Below, one piece after another: positions 35,221-44,447 of a stretch of DNA of 64,000 nucleotides (the first letter of the stretch is position 1; every line of letters begins with the position of its first letter). Made by a program: the position numbers and the translations under genes. The notes beneath the pieces are model-generated. The model had not been told where the DNA came from and ran no database searches. It was given only the letters and a program-made list of their open reading frames with translations. The stretch is from Cytobacillus citreus. GTDB lineage: Bacteria; Bacillota; Bacilli; Bacillales; Cytobacillaceae. The stretch lies in contig NZ_JAGYPM010000001.1 of NCBI RefSeq assembly GCF_018343665.1, positions 1,025,619 through 1,089,618 of the forward strand, written 5' to 3'.

Positions 35221-35248
35221 GAGTATGGCAAATGCCATGCTCTCTTTT
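35221..35248 (+). terminator. yidC2 terminator
   Basis: GAGTATGGC and GCCATGCTC pair around AAAT (one G-T pair), followed by TCTTTTC. Confidence 0.7.
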
Positions 35249-35386
35249 CAATGATCTAAAACGAATTAAGGAAATGTCCAAAAGCACAAGTAAGCCTTCA
35301 ATTATACCCTCTTGAAAAGTAAAGAACACTGGTCTTATTATCACAACAAACTTGATGTTTAATCTATTTTGTTGGAAAAAAAAGAA

Positions 35387-35416
35387 TGAATACCTTCTTT
35401 TTATTTTGGAATTATA
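35387..35416 (+). promoter_or_regulatory. possible SigG promoter of yhcN
   Basis: TGAATA at 35387 and AATTATA 17 bases later resemble the forespore SigG elements TGAATA and CATNNTA (one mismatch). It lies just before the yhcN ribosome site. yhcN is forespore-expressed in B. subtilis. Confidence 0.4.
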
Positions 35417-35448
35417 ATAAATGATTCATCAATAAGGGAGGTTTATTC

Positions 35449-36024
35449 ATGAAAAGTAAAGCATTGCTGGCTACAGCTTTAACAACCTTAGTGCTATCAG
35501 CTTGCGGGGTTAATAATAACGATAATGCGAAAAATAATGTGAATGATACAGCAGTAAGGAATCCAAATGTGACAGATCCGACGAGAGTTAATAACCCATT
35601 AACAAATGACAATGATTTTATTGATAATAATGGGCGAACAGATAATGGGGTAACTCCAGTTCGTAATAATGACGTAAATCAAACCTCGAAGATGGACGTT
35701 GCAGATAGTGCAGCGGACAAAATTGTGTCATTGCCAGAGGTGGATCAAGCAAGTGTGATTGTGACCGATAATAATGCATATGTTGCTGCGCGTCTTGAGG
35801 ATAATAATAAGGGGTTATCTAGTGATGTAGAGCGTAAAATTGCAGATCAAGTTAAGGCTGCTGATAAGAGCATTAACGATGTTTATGTATCTGTTAACCC
35901 CGATTTCTATGATCGAATGACGAATTATGCAAATGATATCCGAAATGGAAAACCGGTTGAAGGCTTCTATGATGAATTCACTAATACCGTACAGAGAGTC
36001 TTCCCTACCCATTATAATAAGTAA
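35449..36024 (+). CDS. yhcN: YhcN/YlaJ-family spore lipoprotein
   Basis: A spore membrane lipoprotein of 191 residues. The signal ends LVLSAC with lipid Cys19. A long Asn/Asp-rich linker (about 20-85) leads to a YhcN/YlaJ domain with DSAADKIVSLPEVDQASVIV and the segment YVAARLED. YhcN is found in the inner forespore membrane of B. subtilis; its role is unclear. The start follows AGGGAGGTTTATTC. A SigG-like promoter lies at 35387-35416 and a strong terminator follows. Confidence 0.88.
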   Translation: MKSKALLATALTTLVLSACGVNNNDNAKNNVNDTAVRNPNVTDPTRVNNPLTNDNDFIDNNGRTDNGVTPVRNNDVNQTSKMDVADSAADKIVSLPEVDQASVIVTDNNAYVAARLEDNNKGLSSDVERKIADQVKAADKSINDVYVSVNPDFYDRMTNYANDIRNGKPVEGFYDEFTNTVQRVFPTHYNK

Positions 36025-36040
36025 TACTAAAAAACAAATA

Positions 36041-36078
36041 GGCATCTCTAAGTCGTGTATTCGACTTAGGGATGCCTG
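36041..36078 (+). terminator. yhcN terminator
   Basis: A 14-bp stem, GGCATCTCTAAGTC with GACTTAGGGATGCC, has one weak pair and is followed by TGTT. Confidence 0.75.
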
Positions 36079-36098
36079 TTATCATGTATTCAATTTCA

Positions 36099-37556
36099 TT
36101 AAAAACCATACTGGATAAAAGTTTTATTTCCTAATCGGCTAGTTTTTGATTGCTTCATATGAATAAGTTCATTTAAAGTTTTGACTGATTCAATAATAAA
36201 TTCTCCTTTATTCAACATGATACAATCTGCCCTTAAACCCATATATGCATCAGTTATCTCTGAACGCAAAGGCATTCCTTTTTTTGTTTGATTTTCAAGA
36301 ACACCAGTTGCCCAAATGATTGGAGTATGTGCCGCTCGGCAAAGATTTAAAATTTCCTCTTGTATGAAGGCCAATTGATTTAATCCGAGTTCAACAGCAA
36401 GATCACCTCTCGCAATCATAATACCAAAAGAATCAAACGCTAAGCCTTCAATAATAATTTTTGAAAGATTTTGGACTGCTTCTTTTGTTTCGATTTTTGC
36501 AATTACACTGATTTTCTTTTGCGGTAAGGAGTCTAAATGCATTCGAAACTTTGCTAAGTCTCTTGGGAAATGTACAAATGAAAGACCAATACTATCTGAT
36601 AGATCGTATATGATGGGAAGATTCTTCAAATCCTCCTCTGTAATCGCTGATAAAATAAAGTGAACAAAAGAGTCTGGAAGGTTAATTCCATGTTCTTCTC
36701 GAAGTTTTGCCATTTTTTTATTTGTATATAAAATTTTTATTCTAACCCAGTCATCCGTTATTGAGCATATTTCGCCAACTATTTTCCCATCATGAAAATA
36801 TATACTGTCTTTTAGCCGAACATTTGTTAATGCACCTGTAACATTGATTGTTATTACTTTTGTTTGGTCTGTAATTGAATTTAAAGCATGATTTTTTTTA
36901 ATGATCGTAATATAGTCTCCAGGAACTACTTTGAAATATGGTTTTTCATCCACTGCAGAAGTATATTCAGGTTCAATAATCTTTTTCACTCGAATTTTTG
37001 GCCCAGCTAATTCCATATGAATTTTACACTGAGGTTCGTCTCGACCAATCTCCTTTTCTGCGTCTCTTACATGTTGTACAAGCTTTTTCCATATTTGCGG
37101 GGAATCATGTGCACAATTTATCCTTGCAATACTCATACCATGGTATAACAAATCCTTTATAATCTTGGGATTGTCAATCATAGATGAATGTAAAGTGACC
37201 ATAATTGATGGTATTTTTGATCCGAATAATCTTTTCACACGTTCTTCATTAATTTGATTTGAAAGATGTGTATCAAGTAAATATTTTTTTTGTATATCTT
37301 TTTTATTTAGGTTATTAAGCATTTTCTGTATGGAATATTGTACATGGGGATGGATATCATGAAAAGATGCAAGTCCTTCTTGCAAAAGATTTGATTGAAT
37401 TTTGCTCAGGTCATTGTTCCTTAATGAAAGGTATGCGATTAAATTTGACAAGCTAAATAATTCTGATGAATTTTCCTTAATAAAAGGTATACACGTTTTT
37501 TCGATTTCATCATGGATATCAGAAAGCTTATTAACTAAGGAATAATTCAGTTTCAT
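36099..37556 (-). CDS. pyruvate-kinase-like protein of unknown role
   Basis: A 485-residue protein of which about residues 115-470 follow the pyruvate kinase barrel. Recognisable motifs are GMSIARINCAHDS (usually NFSHG), LAGPKIRV, ISVIAKIETKEAVQNL, MIARGDLAVELG and IIWATGVLENQTKKGMPLRSE (usually ATQMLESM). The phospho-acceptor Lys and metal-binding Glu segment KIET is kept, but ATQ is ATG and the potassium-site Ser/His differ. An extra 110-residue helical N terminus is present and the C-terminal allosteric domain is missing. It is a divergent relative, not the housekeeping enzyme. No adjacent pathway gene helps. Confidence 0.75.
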   Translation of the reverse strand: MKLNYSLVNKLSDIHDEIEKTCIPFIKENSSELFSLSNLIAYLSLRNNDLSKIQSNLLQEGLASFHDIHPHVQYSIQKMLNNLNKKDIQKKYLLDTHLSNQINEERVKRLFGSKIPSIMVTLHSSMIDNPKIIKDLLYHGMSIARINCAHDSPQIWKKLVQHVRDAEKEIGRDEPQCKIHMELAGPKIRVKKIIEPEYTSAVDEKPYFKVVPGDYITIIKKNHALNSITDQTKVITINVTGALTNVRLKDSIYFHDGKIVGEICSITDDWVRIKILYTNKKMAKLREEHGINLPDSFVHFILSAITEEDLKNLPIIYDLSDSIGLSFVHFPRDLAKFRMHLDSLPQKKISVIAKIETKEAVQNLSKIIIEGLAFDSFGIMIARGDLAVELGLNQLAFIQEEILNLCRAAHTPIIWATGVLENQTKKGMPLRSEITDAYMGLRADCIMLNKGEFIIESVKTLNELIHMKQSKTSRLGNKTFIQYGF

Positions 37557-37632
37557 TCACACACCACCATTCATTATGTATTCCTTAGAAATTAGTATAT
37601 GGGATGGGCGAGTAAATGGTGAGGTGCATAGT

Positions 37633-37666
37633 AAAAACTGTCAACGATGAGCTGACAGTTTTTCTT
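37633..37666 (-). terminator. terminator of the DUF6501 gene
   Basis: AAAAACTGTCA and TGACAGTTTTT form a stem around nine bases, just beyond the DUF6501 stop codon at 37676 on the minus strand. Confidence 0.75.
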
Positions 37667-37675
37667 TTAACGTAT

Positions 37676-37879
37676 TTAAGCTTCTTGAAAATAATCTTTA
37701 TAAAAGCCACCGACTTTACCTGTATTGTCGATGATAAAATAAAATTCTTCTGTTTCATTTTTAACTTCATATTCTTTTCCGGCTGTTAAGGCTCTATTTA
37801 CAATATATTTAGCCGCATCAGTGTGTACACATTTTACTTTTTTTAAAGAAGGTTTTTCATTCCAATTATGGTGTATCAA
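37676..37879 (-). CDS. DUF6501-family small protein
   Basis: A 67-residue cytoplasmic protein starting at TTG 37879, 10 bases after AAAGGAG. Its core, TDAAKYIVNRALTAGKEYEV followed by FIIDNTGKVGGFYKDYF, matches a small uncharacterised Bacillus family (DUF6501) as I recall it. The pattern looks like a compact mostly beta fold. Function is unknown. The gene has its own terminator at 37633-37663. Confidence 0.7.
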   Translation of the reverse strand: MIHHNWNEKPSLKKVKCVHTDAAKYIVNRALTAGKEYEVKNETEEFYFIIDNTGKVGGFYKDYFQEA

Positions 37880-37977
37880 TAGTTGCCACTCCTTTTTCTT
37901 TAATATATTTAGTATAAAGAATTTTCATTAGTGGCTGCAAGATGATTCTTTTAATTTATATTGGCAAACCTTTAAGT

Positions 37978-39630
37978 TTAATCATGAGAATGCGAATTAA
38001 TAATTAATTGCTGAGCTTGATTACGTAATTTGAATTTTTGAATTTTACCTGATGCTGTCATCGGGTAAGAATCGATAAATTCGATATATCTTGGAACTTT
38101 ATGTCGAGATATTTTTCCCTTACAGTATTCACGAATTTCATCACTTGTAATTTGTACACCTTCTTTTAAAATAATCCAGGCGACAACTTCTTCTCCATAG
38201 ACTGCGTCAGGAACTCCAATTACTTGTACATCAAGGATGCTAGGATGGGTATAAAGGAATTCTTCGATTTCGCGAGGATAAATATTTTCTCCGCCTCTAA
38301 TAATCATATCTTTTAAGCGACCAGTAATTTTACAGTAGCCATTTTCATCCATGACAGCCAAATCTCCTGTATGGAGCCAGCCATCTTCATCTATTGCTTC
38401 TTTCGTAGCTTCTGGATTTTTATAATATCCCTTCATGACATGATATCCTCTTGTGCAAAGCTCACCTTGTATTCCACGGGGAACTTCCATCTTTGTACCG
38501 GGTTCAACAATTTTAACCTCGACATGCGGCAATGCTTTTCCTACTGTTTCAACCCTAAGTTCAATAGGATCATCTGTTTTTGTCTGAGTGATAACTGGCG
38601 ATGATTCTGTTTGCCCGTATGCAATAGTAATATCACTAGCACCCATTTGTTCAATCACTGCCTTCATCACTTCAATTGGGCAATTTGAACCTGCCATTAT
38701 CCCTGTTCGCAGTGTAGATAAATCATATTGGCTAAATTCAGAATCATTTAGTTCAGCTATGAACATTGTCGGCACCCCATGCAGACCCGTACATTTCTCA
38801 TTTTGTACTGTTTTTAAAACCTCTTTTGGGCTGAATTCCTGAACAGGAACAGTTGTAGCTCCAACTGATACACAGGCGAGAACACCAAGAACACAGCCAA
38901 AACAGTGAAAGAATGGTACAGGAATACATAACCGATCCTCTTTTGTTAATTTCATACAGTTTGCAATATTGAAGCCATTATTGACAATATTATTATGAGT
39001 TAGCATGACACCCTTAGGAAAACCAGTTGTACCAGAAGTGTATTGCATATTGATTACATCATCTGGATCAAGCTGATTCATTCTTTGATCAAGTTGCTCA
39101 TCAGAAACAGATTCGCCCATTGTTAATAGATCAGACCACTTATAAGTACCAGGAAAATGTTTATCACCGAGTACAATGATATTTTTTAAGTATGGCAGTT
39201 TATCACTCTCTAGATGTCCAGGCTCACTTGTTTTTAGTTCCGGTACAATTTCATATAGCATGTCTATATAGGAAGTATCTCTATACTTCTCCATTAATAT
39301 AAGAGTTGTTGTATCTGATTGTTTTAACAAATATTCTAGCTCTGAAGTGCGGTAATTTGTATTGACAGTTACAAGCACAGCTCCCATTTTCCCAGTTGCA
39401 AATTGGCTTGTAAGCCACTCAGGGGTATTTGTTGACCACGCAGCAATATGCTCCCCCTTTTCAATCCCAAGTTTCATTAACCCTTTTGCTGCTTTTCTAC
39501 AGTAGTCATCAAATTCTTTATATGTCATTCTAAGTCCTCTATCTGAATAGACGACAGCTTCATGCTCAGGATGAAGCTTTGCTTTATCTTCTAGTAGCTT
39601 ACCGACAGTCGTATGAAGTAAATCTGCCAT
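37978..39630 (-). CDS. acyl-CoA synthetase (YngI-like)
   Basis: An adenylate-forming enzyme of 550 residues that activates carboxylic or fatty acids to CoA thioesters. Signatures are YTSGTTGFPKGVMLTHNN (P loop), YGQTESSP, GWLHTGDLAVMDENGY and IRGGENIYPREIEE, with the C-terminal lysine segment in TASGKIQKFKLR. The length and motifs are like YngI of B. subtilis, which sits in a leucine-degradation cluster. Here no other leucine genes are adjacent, so the substrate is open. A GGGGG ribosome site lies 9 bases before the ATG. It is monocistronic. Confidence 0.85.
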   Translation of the reverse strand: MADLLHTTVGKLLEDKAKLHPEHEAVVYSDRGLRMTYKEFDDYCRKAAKGLMKLGIEKGEHIAAWSTNTPEWLTSQFATGKMGAVLVTVNTNYRTSELEYLLKQSDTTTLILMEKYRDTSYIDMLYEIVPELKTSEPGHLESDKLPYLKNIIVLGDKHFPGTYKWSDLLTMGESVSDEQLDQRMNQLDPDDVINMQYTSGTTGFPKGVMLTHNNIVNNGFNIANCMKLTKEDRLCIPVPFFHCFGCVLGVLACVSVGATTVPVQEFSPKEVLKTVQNEKCTGLHGVPTMFIAELNDSEFSQYDLSTLRTGIMAGSNCPIEVMKAVIEQMGASDITIAYGQTESSPVITQTKTDDPIELRVETVGKALPHVEVKIVEPGTKMEVPRGIQGELCTRGYHVMKGYYKNPEATKEAIDEDGWLHTGDLAVMDENGYCKITGRLKDMIIRGGENIYPREIEEFLYTHPSILDVQVIGVPDAVYGEEVVAWIILKEGVQITSDEIREYCKGKISRHKVPRYIEFIDSYPMTASGKIQKFKLRNQAQQLIINSHSHD

Positions 39631-39774
39631 AGTTATCCCCCTTTTAAAAATATGACGCCATCCTAAGAAGCTTGCTATATGTAGTTGATGGATAAAAAAT
39701 TCGTTACATTTTATGTTAACATATTATCCTGAATATTCAATATTTTCATGTATTAATCACTTTTATTTTAATAG

Positions 39775-39801
39775 AAAAAATCGTGACAATTTGTCACGAT
39801 T
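39775..39801 (-). terminator. terminator of the VOC gene
   Basis: ATCGTGACAA and TTGTCACGAT are perfectly complementary, with a T run on the minus strand. It follows the gene ending at 39815. Confidence 0.8.
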
Positions 39802-39814
39802 AATAAATACTTAC

Positions 39815-40612
39815 TCACTGATAATGCGAATGGAATAACGAGATTGGCTTATCGAATAACATCGGTTGAAATTGGATAAAAAATGGTCTTTCACCACGTG
39901 ATTGTAATGTATCATGAATAACTCCCTCTTGACTTAAAGTCTCGCAAAAGACTAAATCTAAGGAGCCACATTGAAGGACAATGCTTTTTGTAGTAAAATT
40001 CACATCTAAATTTTTATTTATCATTGGAAAATCAAATAGTCTTGTCCATTCCTTTGCCGTCTTTATTGCGTTATAGCAAGCGATAAATATCGATTTAACA
40101 GAATGATTTTCTAATTTTTTGTCAGTCATGCCAAGCATCTTAAGCTCCTTGAAACGATCTTCATCCATTTGCTCCCACTCGATAAAGAACGGGAATGGTA
40201 ACGAAGCTTTTTCTTTAATGAAAAGCATTTTCCATCTAATCATGGAGCCATCATGCCTTTTTCTACTTCCAGGAAAAATAGGGAAAGTACTTATTCCTTT
40301 ATTTTTTAGCTGCTCCTTTAGCATGACTATATCCTTTGTTCGAAAACAAATTTGTCCAATCCCATTCCCATTGTTTAAATCTGTGATCAATTGTTTTATA
40401 AGAGGATTATCTGATTGCTCAGCAATTGTCTGATTTTCAACTGCAAGAAATTCGATATAAGAGGTACTAGTATACAGTAAACTATTAAATGTTCCCCAAC
40501 TCTCATGGCTTCCTCCCATCACTGCTTTGTAGCTAAGCTTTTGCCATTCCATAATCGCTTTATTAGGATGATCGCTTAAAAAATGAACAACATGATCGAG
40601 TTGTAAATCCAT
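39815..40612 (-). CDS. VOC/glyoxalase-like domain protein
   Basis: A 265-residue protein of two glyoxalase-type modules. The N terminus DLQLDHVVHFLSDHP contains the first metal-ligand histidine pattern of the vicinal oxygen chelate fold, and NGIGQICFRTKDI begins the second strand. The C-terminal module (about 165-265) is weaker and lacks obvious metal ligands. Many relatives are annotated as glyoxalase-like with no proven reaction. AAAGGAGATTATAT precedes ATG 40612. No partner gene is evident. Confidence 0.75.
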   Translation of the reverse strand: MDLQLDHVVHFLSDHPNKAIMEWQKLSYKAVMGGSHESWGTFNSLLYTSTSYIEFLAVENQTIAEQSDNPLIKQLITDLNNGNGIGQICFRTKDIVMLKEQLKNKGISTFPIFPGSRKRHDGSMIRWKMLFIKEKASLPFPFFIEWEQMDEDRFKELKMLGMTDKKLENHSVKSIFIACYNAIKTAKEWTRLFDFPMINKNLDVNFTTKSIVLQCGSLDLVFCETLSQEGVIHDTLQSRGERPFFIQFQPMLFDKPISLFHSHYQ

Positions 40613-40686
40613 ATATAATCTCCTTTATTAGCCTTGTTTTTAATTATCATATAAATTATCTGAATGAATGACTACTTTAATTAGCA

Positions 40687-40711
40687 CAAAAAGAGAGCAA
40701 GTAGGCTCTCT
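40687..40711 (-). terminator. terminator of the lipoprotein gene
   Basis: AGAGAGC and GCTCTCT pair around six bases, with a T run on the minus strand. The hairpin overlaps the last bases of the gene at 40710. Confidence 0.6.
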
Positions 40712-41279
40712 AGTTTAGTTTTACTGCTTCACCTGTTTTTTCATCCTCAATAACAAATTTTTTTCCATCCAGCGAACTTTTTTCGATCGTTATGTATCTT
40801 CTCGGAGTCTTCCCTTCATCATTCTCTAGTGCTTTAAATGATGCCACTATTTTTACAGTTTCATTATCTACATTTTGTAACCCTTTAATTGTCAATTTAT
40901 GATTTTTATAATTTGGATCATTAATTTGCACTAACAATACATCTTCTGTTTCCCACTCGAATGTTTCCTCGATTTCACCAGGATGCTTTTCAGCATTATA
41001 TACCCAAATTCCTCCCTTTGGCTGTAATTTAGGTGATCCAAAAAACCAGTCAACATTTTGGAAAGCAATTTCTTCAAACGTTTCTTCAGGCTCATACGCT
41101 TCTGTTTTTTCTTCCTCTTGTTTTTTATTTTCTGATTCGTTTTCCTTATTTTTATTTGTATCCTCTTGATCTTTCTCTCCTAGCTTGACTTCTTCCTTTG
41201 TCACTTTTGTCTCTTGGGAACAGCCAGCAACAAGAGCTAACAAAAATAGTACGCAACCTATAGATTTTACTAATTTCAT
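40710..41279 (-). CDS. lipoprotein of unknown function, 189 aa
   Basis: The signal peptide ends with lipobox LVAGC, so Cys20 would be lipid-modified. Residues 25-70 are a highly charged Glu/Lys/Asn linker, and the remaining 115 residues look like a compact beta-rich domain (QNVDWFFGSPKLQPKGGIWV). I recognise no family. The gene has GGAGGAGAATCT before its ATG. It is divergent from the Sda-like gene, with 187 bp between. Confidence 0.7.
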   Translation of the reverse strand: MKLVKSIGCVLFLLALVAGCSQETKVTKEEVKLGEKDQEDTNKNKENESENKKQEEEKTEAYEPEETFEEIAFQNVDWFFGSPKLQPKGGIWVYNAEKHPGEIEETFEWETEDVLLVQINDPNYKNHKLTIKGLQNVDNETVKIVASFKALENDEGKTPRRYITIEKSSLDGKKFVIEDEKTGEAVKLN

Positions 41280-41389
41280 AGATTCTCCTCCAATAGATAG
41301 ATAATTCCCAATCTTTATAAATTAAACCATTTTTTACCTGCTATTATAAGGTTCGAAAGTCCTTTTTTTTCTTTTCTTAGAATTTACTG

Positions 41390-41445
41390 TTTTCAAAACG
41401 GAAGGAAACCTTTACAATGGAATGAACAAAAGAATATTCATTCCA
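41390..41445 (+). promoter_or_regulatory. Sda-like gene promoter with palindrome
   Basis: TTTTCA at 41390 and TACAAT at 41413 are 17 bp apart and form a good SigA-type promoter. TGGAATGA and TCATTCCA (41418-41445) form an inverted repeat with a 12-bp centre that would begin at the -10 box and cover the transcription start, where a repressor could bind. No DnaA box is visible. Confidence 0.5.
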
Positions 41446-41466
41446 ATTCTACAGGAGGTAATGCAA

Positions 41467-41601
41467 ATGAAGATTATGAGTAATGAACAGTTGGTCTTCT
41501 CTTATCGTGATGCATTGAAGTCTGGTTCGGAGAAAGAATGGATTCGGATATTAAAAACGGAAATTAATAGAAGAGGTTTAAAACCAATAAAAGCAAAGTA
41601 G
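41467..41601 (+). CDS. Sda-like sporulation checkpoint peptide, 44 aa
   Basis: A 44-residue protein starting at ATG 41467, 8 bases after GGAGG. It contains MSNEQLVFSYRDALKSG and EWIRILKTEINRRGLK, which follow the two-helix pattern of Sda (LSDELLIESY...FIELIENEIKRRSL). Sda binds sporulation kinases such as KinA and blocks phosphorelay firing when replication is disturbed. Kinase-contact residues cannot be judged from here. ATG 41461 is too close to the ribosome site. An inverted repeat overlaps its promoter, and a strong terminator follows. Confidence 0.75.
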   Translation: MKIMSNEQLVFSYRDALKSGSEKEWIRILKTEINRRGLKPIKAK

Positions 41602-41645
41602 TTTTAATAAATAAATCAAGAGGCTGATGATAAGTCTTAAAAAGG

Positions 41646-41690
41646 AAAGCAGCTAAGGATACTGACACATTTTTCCTTAGCTGCTTTTTT
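41646..41690 (+). terminator. Sda-like gene terminator
   Basis: AAAGCAGCTAAGGA and TCCTTAGCTGCTTT pair over 14 bp around 14 bases, followed by Ts. Confidence 0.8.
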
Positions 41691-41763
41691 AATGGAGATT
41701 ATTTTAAAAAAAGTAGCTATTGCTCCACATTCAAGTGCTGTTCTTGCCTTTTCTTTTATATCT

Positions 41764-43923
41764 TCAAAGACCGTCTTCGTTTCTTTCATTTATTTCACCT
41801 GTATTTTTAGCACTTTCATTTCCCATTTGACGCTGTTTTTTTAGTTCAAAATAAGTATCCATAACTCTTTCCGCAAGTTCAAGATTCATATTATGGCCTT
41901 TCCCTGAATCATATGCCCAAGGTACAATAACTGCGATTGCCATTTCCGGCTCATCCGCTGGTGCATAGCCAACAAAGCTTAAATTAATGACTTCATGAAG
42001 CTCTTTGCCGAATTTCTCTTCTTTATCAGGTCCATCATAAAATGCTTGGGCAGTACCAGTCTTGCCAGCAGGGTTATAGTCCTTGTCTCCAAAAAAAGAA
42101 TAGGCTGTTCCGCCTGGCTCCTGTGCAACTTTTTTGAATCCCTCTTGAACCCTTTCAAACCATTCTACATGCCCTTCTGCACGGTTAAGAACTTTCGGAG
42201 AAATTTCTTGTACAATCGGCCCGATCTCGTGATTTTCCATTAAAGGCTCATGAATCGACTTCACAATATGTGGCTTCATCCGATTGCCGCCATTTGCAAT
42301 AGTAGAAGCATATTGAGCTAGCTGCATATTTGAATACGTATCATACTGTCCGATCGAAAAGTCAAGAAGTAAACCTGGGTTTTCAGCTGGTCCTTTAAAC
42401 CCAATTTGTTCATTAGGAAGGTCAATTTCCGTTCTCACACCAAGACCATATTGTGCAAAGGATTCTCTCATTGTTTTAAACCCATATTTAAGATTTAATG
42501 GTAAGGTTCCATTAGGAATGTATTTACCATCACCAATGTTAATAGCTATGTGAAACATATAAACGTTCGAGGACCTTTTTAGTGCATCAAGATCATTAAC
42601 AACACCAAGGGGTTTCCATGACTTTTTTACAGGTGTTTGATGAATTTTCATCGGAGTGTCTAAATATCTTTCACCTGGCTTGATTGCCCCAGTATTATAC
42701 CCCGTCATGATCGTCGCTCCCTTAACTGCTGAACCGACGTTATATGCCATTGAAATATTGCCAAGTGCATCATCCTGCATTACTTCTTGGCCTGTTTCCT
42801 TATCTTTAACAATTTGTCTGCCTGCCATTGTAAGTACCTCTCCTGTGCGTGGATCCATAATTACAACATTGGCGCGATCCAGCAATGAAGTACCACTAAT
42901 ATTTTTTGCTTTCTTTAACTCTTCTTCAATAATCTTTTCTGTTGCTTGTTGTAACTCCATGTCAATACTTAGTACAAGATCCCTACCTCTTTTTCCATCT
43001 GTGATCGGAATCGTTTCAAGAACCTTGCCAGCTTTATCCGTTACATTTTTAACTTTCGCTTTTTGGCCGTGCAGAACCTCTTCGTATTGCTGTTCAATAT
43101 AGCTCTTTCCTACCCGATCATTTCGACTGTAATCCCTTGCAAGATAGTAATCAAGCATGTCTGCGGGTAAGCCTTCTTCAGATTCTGTCACTTTCCCAAG
43201 AACAGATTTTAATGTTGAATCAAAAGGATAGTATCTTTCCCAATCTGTTGTCGTATCAACGCCAGGTAGAAGCTGTAGATTTTCGCTTACAACTGCAAAT
43301 TCTTCAGGCGTTACATTTCTATTTTTTACAATTTGAGGTGTCAAAGCATATCCAGTTGAAAGCTCTCTATAAATAGCAAGAACTTCTAAATCCTCTGCTG
43401 TGAGCTCATTCAATTCTTCCTCAGTAATGCGATCACGTTTTAACCGGTAAATTTTCTTGTCTAATTCTTTTCCCTCAAAATTTTCCTTCAATTTATCAAT
43501 TTCTTTTTCAGAAACCTTTTTATCAGCTCGTTTCTGATTTTTCATAATCCAGAAATCTCTTTTATCTCCCTCTTGAACCTTATCCAAATCCTTTTCTATG
43601 AGCACAGCAAGCTTATTTGCTACTTTAAGCATATCATCTTGCTTAACTCCTGCGTTCTTTGTATAGGTAATAGCATTTTGCGGAATGTTATCAACGATCA
43701 CCTTTCCTGTCCGATCATACATCTTTCCCCTTGGTACAGGATTATTGACGGTTACATCCTCTGTTCGTTCAATCTCCCGTTTATAATCGTCTCCATACAC
43801 AATTTGAACAACACCTAATCGAAGAATCAATACAGAAAACGATATAAACACTATCAAAAATAAAAGGTTTAAGCGGAATGGAATATGTGACTTTTTTTTC
43901 TCTTTCTTTTTATTCAATTTCAA
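41764..43923 (-). CDS. pbpA: class B penicillin-binding protein PbpA (PBP2A)
   Basis: A monofunctional transpeptidase for side-wall peptidoglycan and rod shape, 719 residues. It has one N-terminal anchor (about 16-43) and a dimerisation region to about 300 with a long charged insert. Catalytic motifs are SAVKGA (active Ser), SSN in LKRSSNVYMF and KTGTA. The sequence pattern is close to B. subtilis PbpA (716 residues), for example GLPADMLDYYLARDYSRNDR and TEIDLPNEQIGFKG. GGAGGGAGGGG precedes the ATG. It is followed by a small doubtful frame and stands alone. Confidence 0.92.
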   Translation of the reverse strand: MKLNKKKEKKKSHIPFRLNLLFLIVFISFSVLILRLGVVQIVYGDDYKREIERTEDVTVNNPVPRGKMYDRTGKVIVDNIPQNAITYTKNAGVKQDDMLKVANKLAVLIEKDLDKVQEGDKRDFWIMKNQKRADKKVSEKEIDKLKENFEGKELDKKIYRLKRDRITEEELNELTAEDLEVLAIYRELSTGYALTPQIVKNRNVTPEEFAVVSENLQLLPGVDTTTDWERYYPFDSTLKSVLGKVTESEEGLPADMLDYYLARDYSRNDRVGKSYIEQQYEEVLHGQKAKVKNVTDKAGKVLETIPITDGKRGRDLVLSIDMELQQATEKIIEEELKKAKNISGTSLLDRANVVIMDPRTGEVLTMAGRQIVKDKETGQEVMQDDALGNISMAYNVGSAVKGATIMTGYNTGAIKPGERYLDTPMKIHQTPVKKSWKPLGVVNDLDALKRSSNVYMFHIAINIGDGKYIPNGTLPLNLKYGFKTMRESFAQYGLGVRTEIDLPNEQIGFKGPAENPGLLLDFSIGQYDTYSNMQLAQYASTIANGGNRMKPHIVKSIHEPLMENHEIGPIVQEISPKVLNRAEGHVEWFERVQEGFKKVAQEPGGTAYSFFGDKDYNPAGKTGTAQAFYDGPDKEEKFGKELHEVINLSFVGYAPADEPEMAIAVIVPWAYDSGKGHNMNLELAERVMDTYFELKKQRQMGNESAKNTGEINERNEDGL

Positions 43924-44200
43924 ACGACCCCTCCCTCCTTTAAAAAAGGTTAACTTGTTTCTCCCTTAATTCATTCTATAAGAAATTACTAAATTTTTCT
44001 ATATATAGAAATTGTTACATCAAAAAAACACGAGTTTGCTAACCTATTCATGAGCACTTAATGTAGATTTGTAAAAGTGAAAAACAGATTGAGAGGGTAA
44101 AAATTTCTGATGTTTTAAGTATTAAAAGATAATAGAAATGCTGCTAATTCAAAGCTTGTATTAAGTTATTATCAAACTATTTTATTTAAATGAATGATAC

Positions 44201-44256
44201 AAAAAAAATAGCCCTCTTATTTTGATTAATCTTCTTTCAAAATAAGAGGGCTTATC
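44201..44256. terminator. long hairpin in a gene-free gap
   Basis: GCCCTCTTATTTTGA and TCAAAATAAGAGGGC form a 15-bp perfect stem around 11 bases, flanked by A and T runs. The gap 43924-44447 holds this and one further inverted repeat but no gene I can support. Confidence 0.7.
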
Positions 44257-44344
44257 CTTTTGTAAATTCAAAACTTACAGCACTTTCTGAATCGAACTTG
44301 TTACATGACAACATTATTTATTATAAATGCCTTTTTAATAATGA

Positions 44345-44389
44345 ACTGCACCCCAATTGTTAGACACAACTGACAATTGGAAGTGCAGT
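44345..44389. repeat. inverted repeat downstream of odhB
   Basis: ACTGCACCCCAATTGT and ACAATTGGAAGTGCAGT face each other across 12 bases. In minus orientation it reads GACTGCACTTCC...GGGGTGCAGTTC, a pattern common between genes in Bacillaceae. It may end the odh transcript about 60 bp after the odhB stop. Confidence 0.55.
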
Positions 44390-44447
44390 CTTTCTAAGGT
44401 TAAATATACATTTGATGAGAAACTTTAATAAGTAGCTGTACTATTAA

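Noticed and set aside
41637-41789. 50-codon minus-strand frame overlapping the end of pbpA, with an AGGTGA ribosome-like site
   Set aside because: It runs through the strong terminator of the Sda-like gene and has no recognisable pattern; probably chance.
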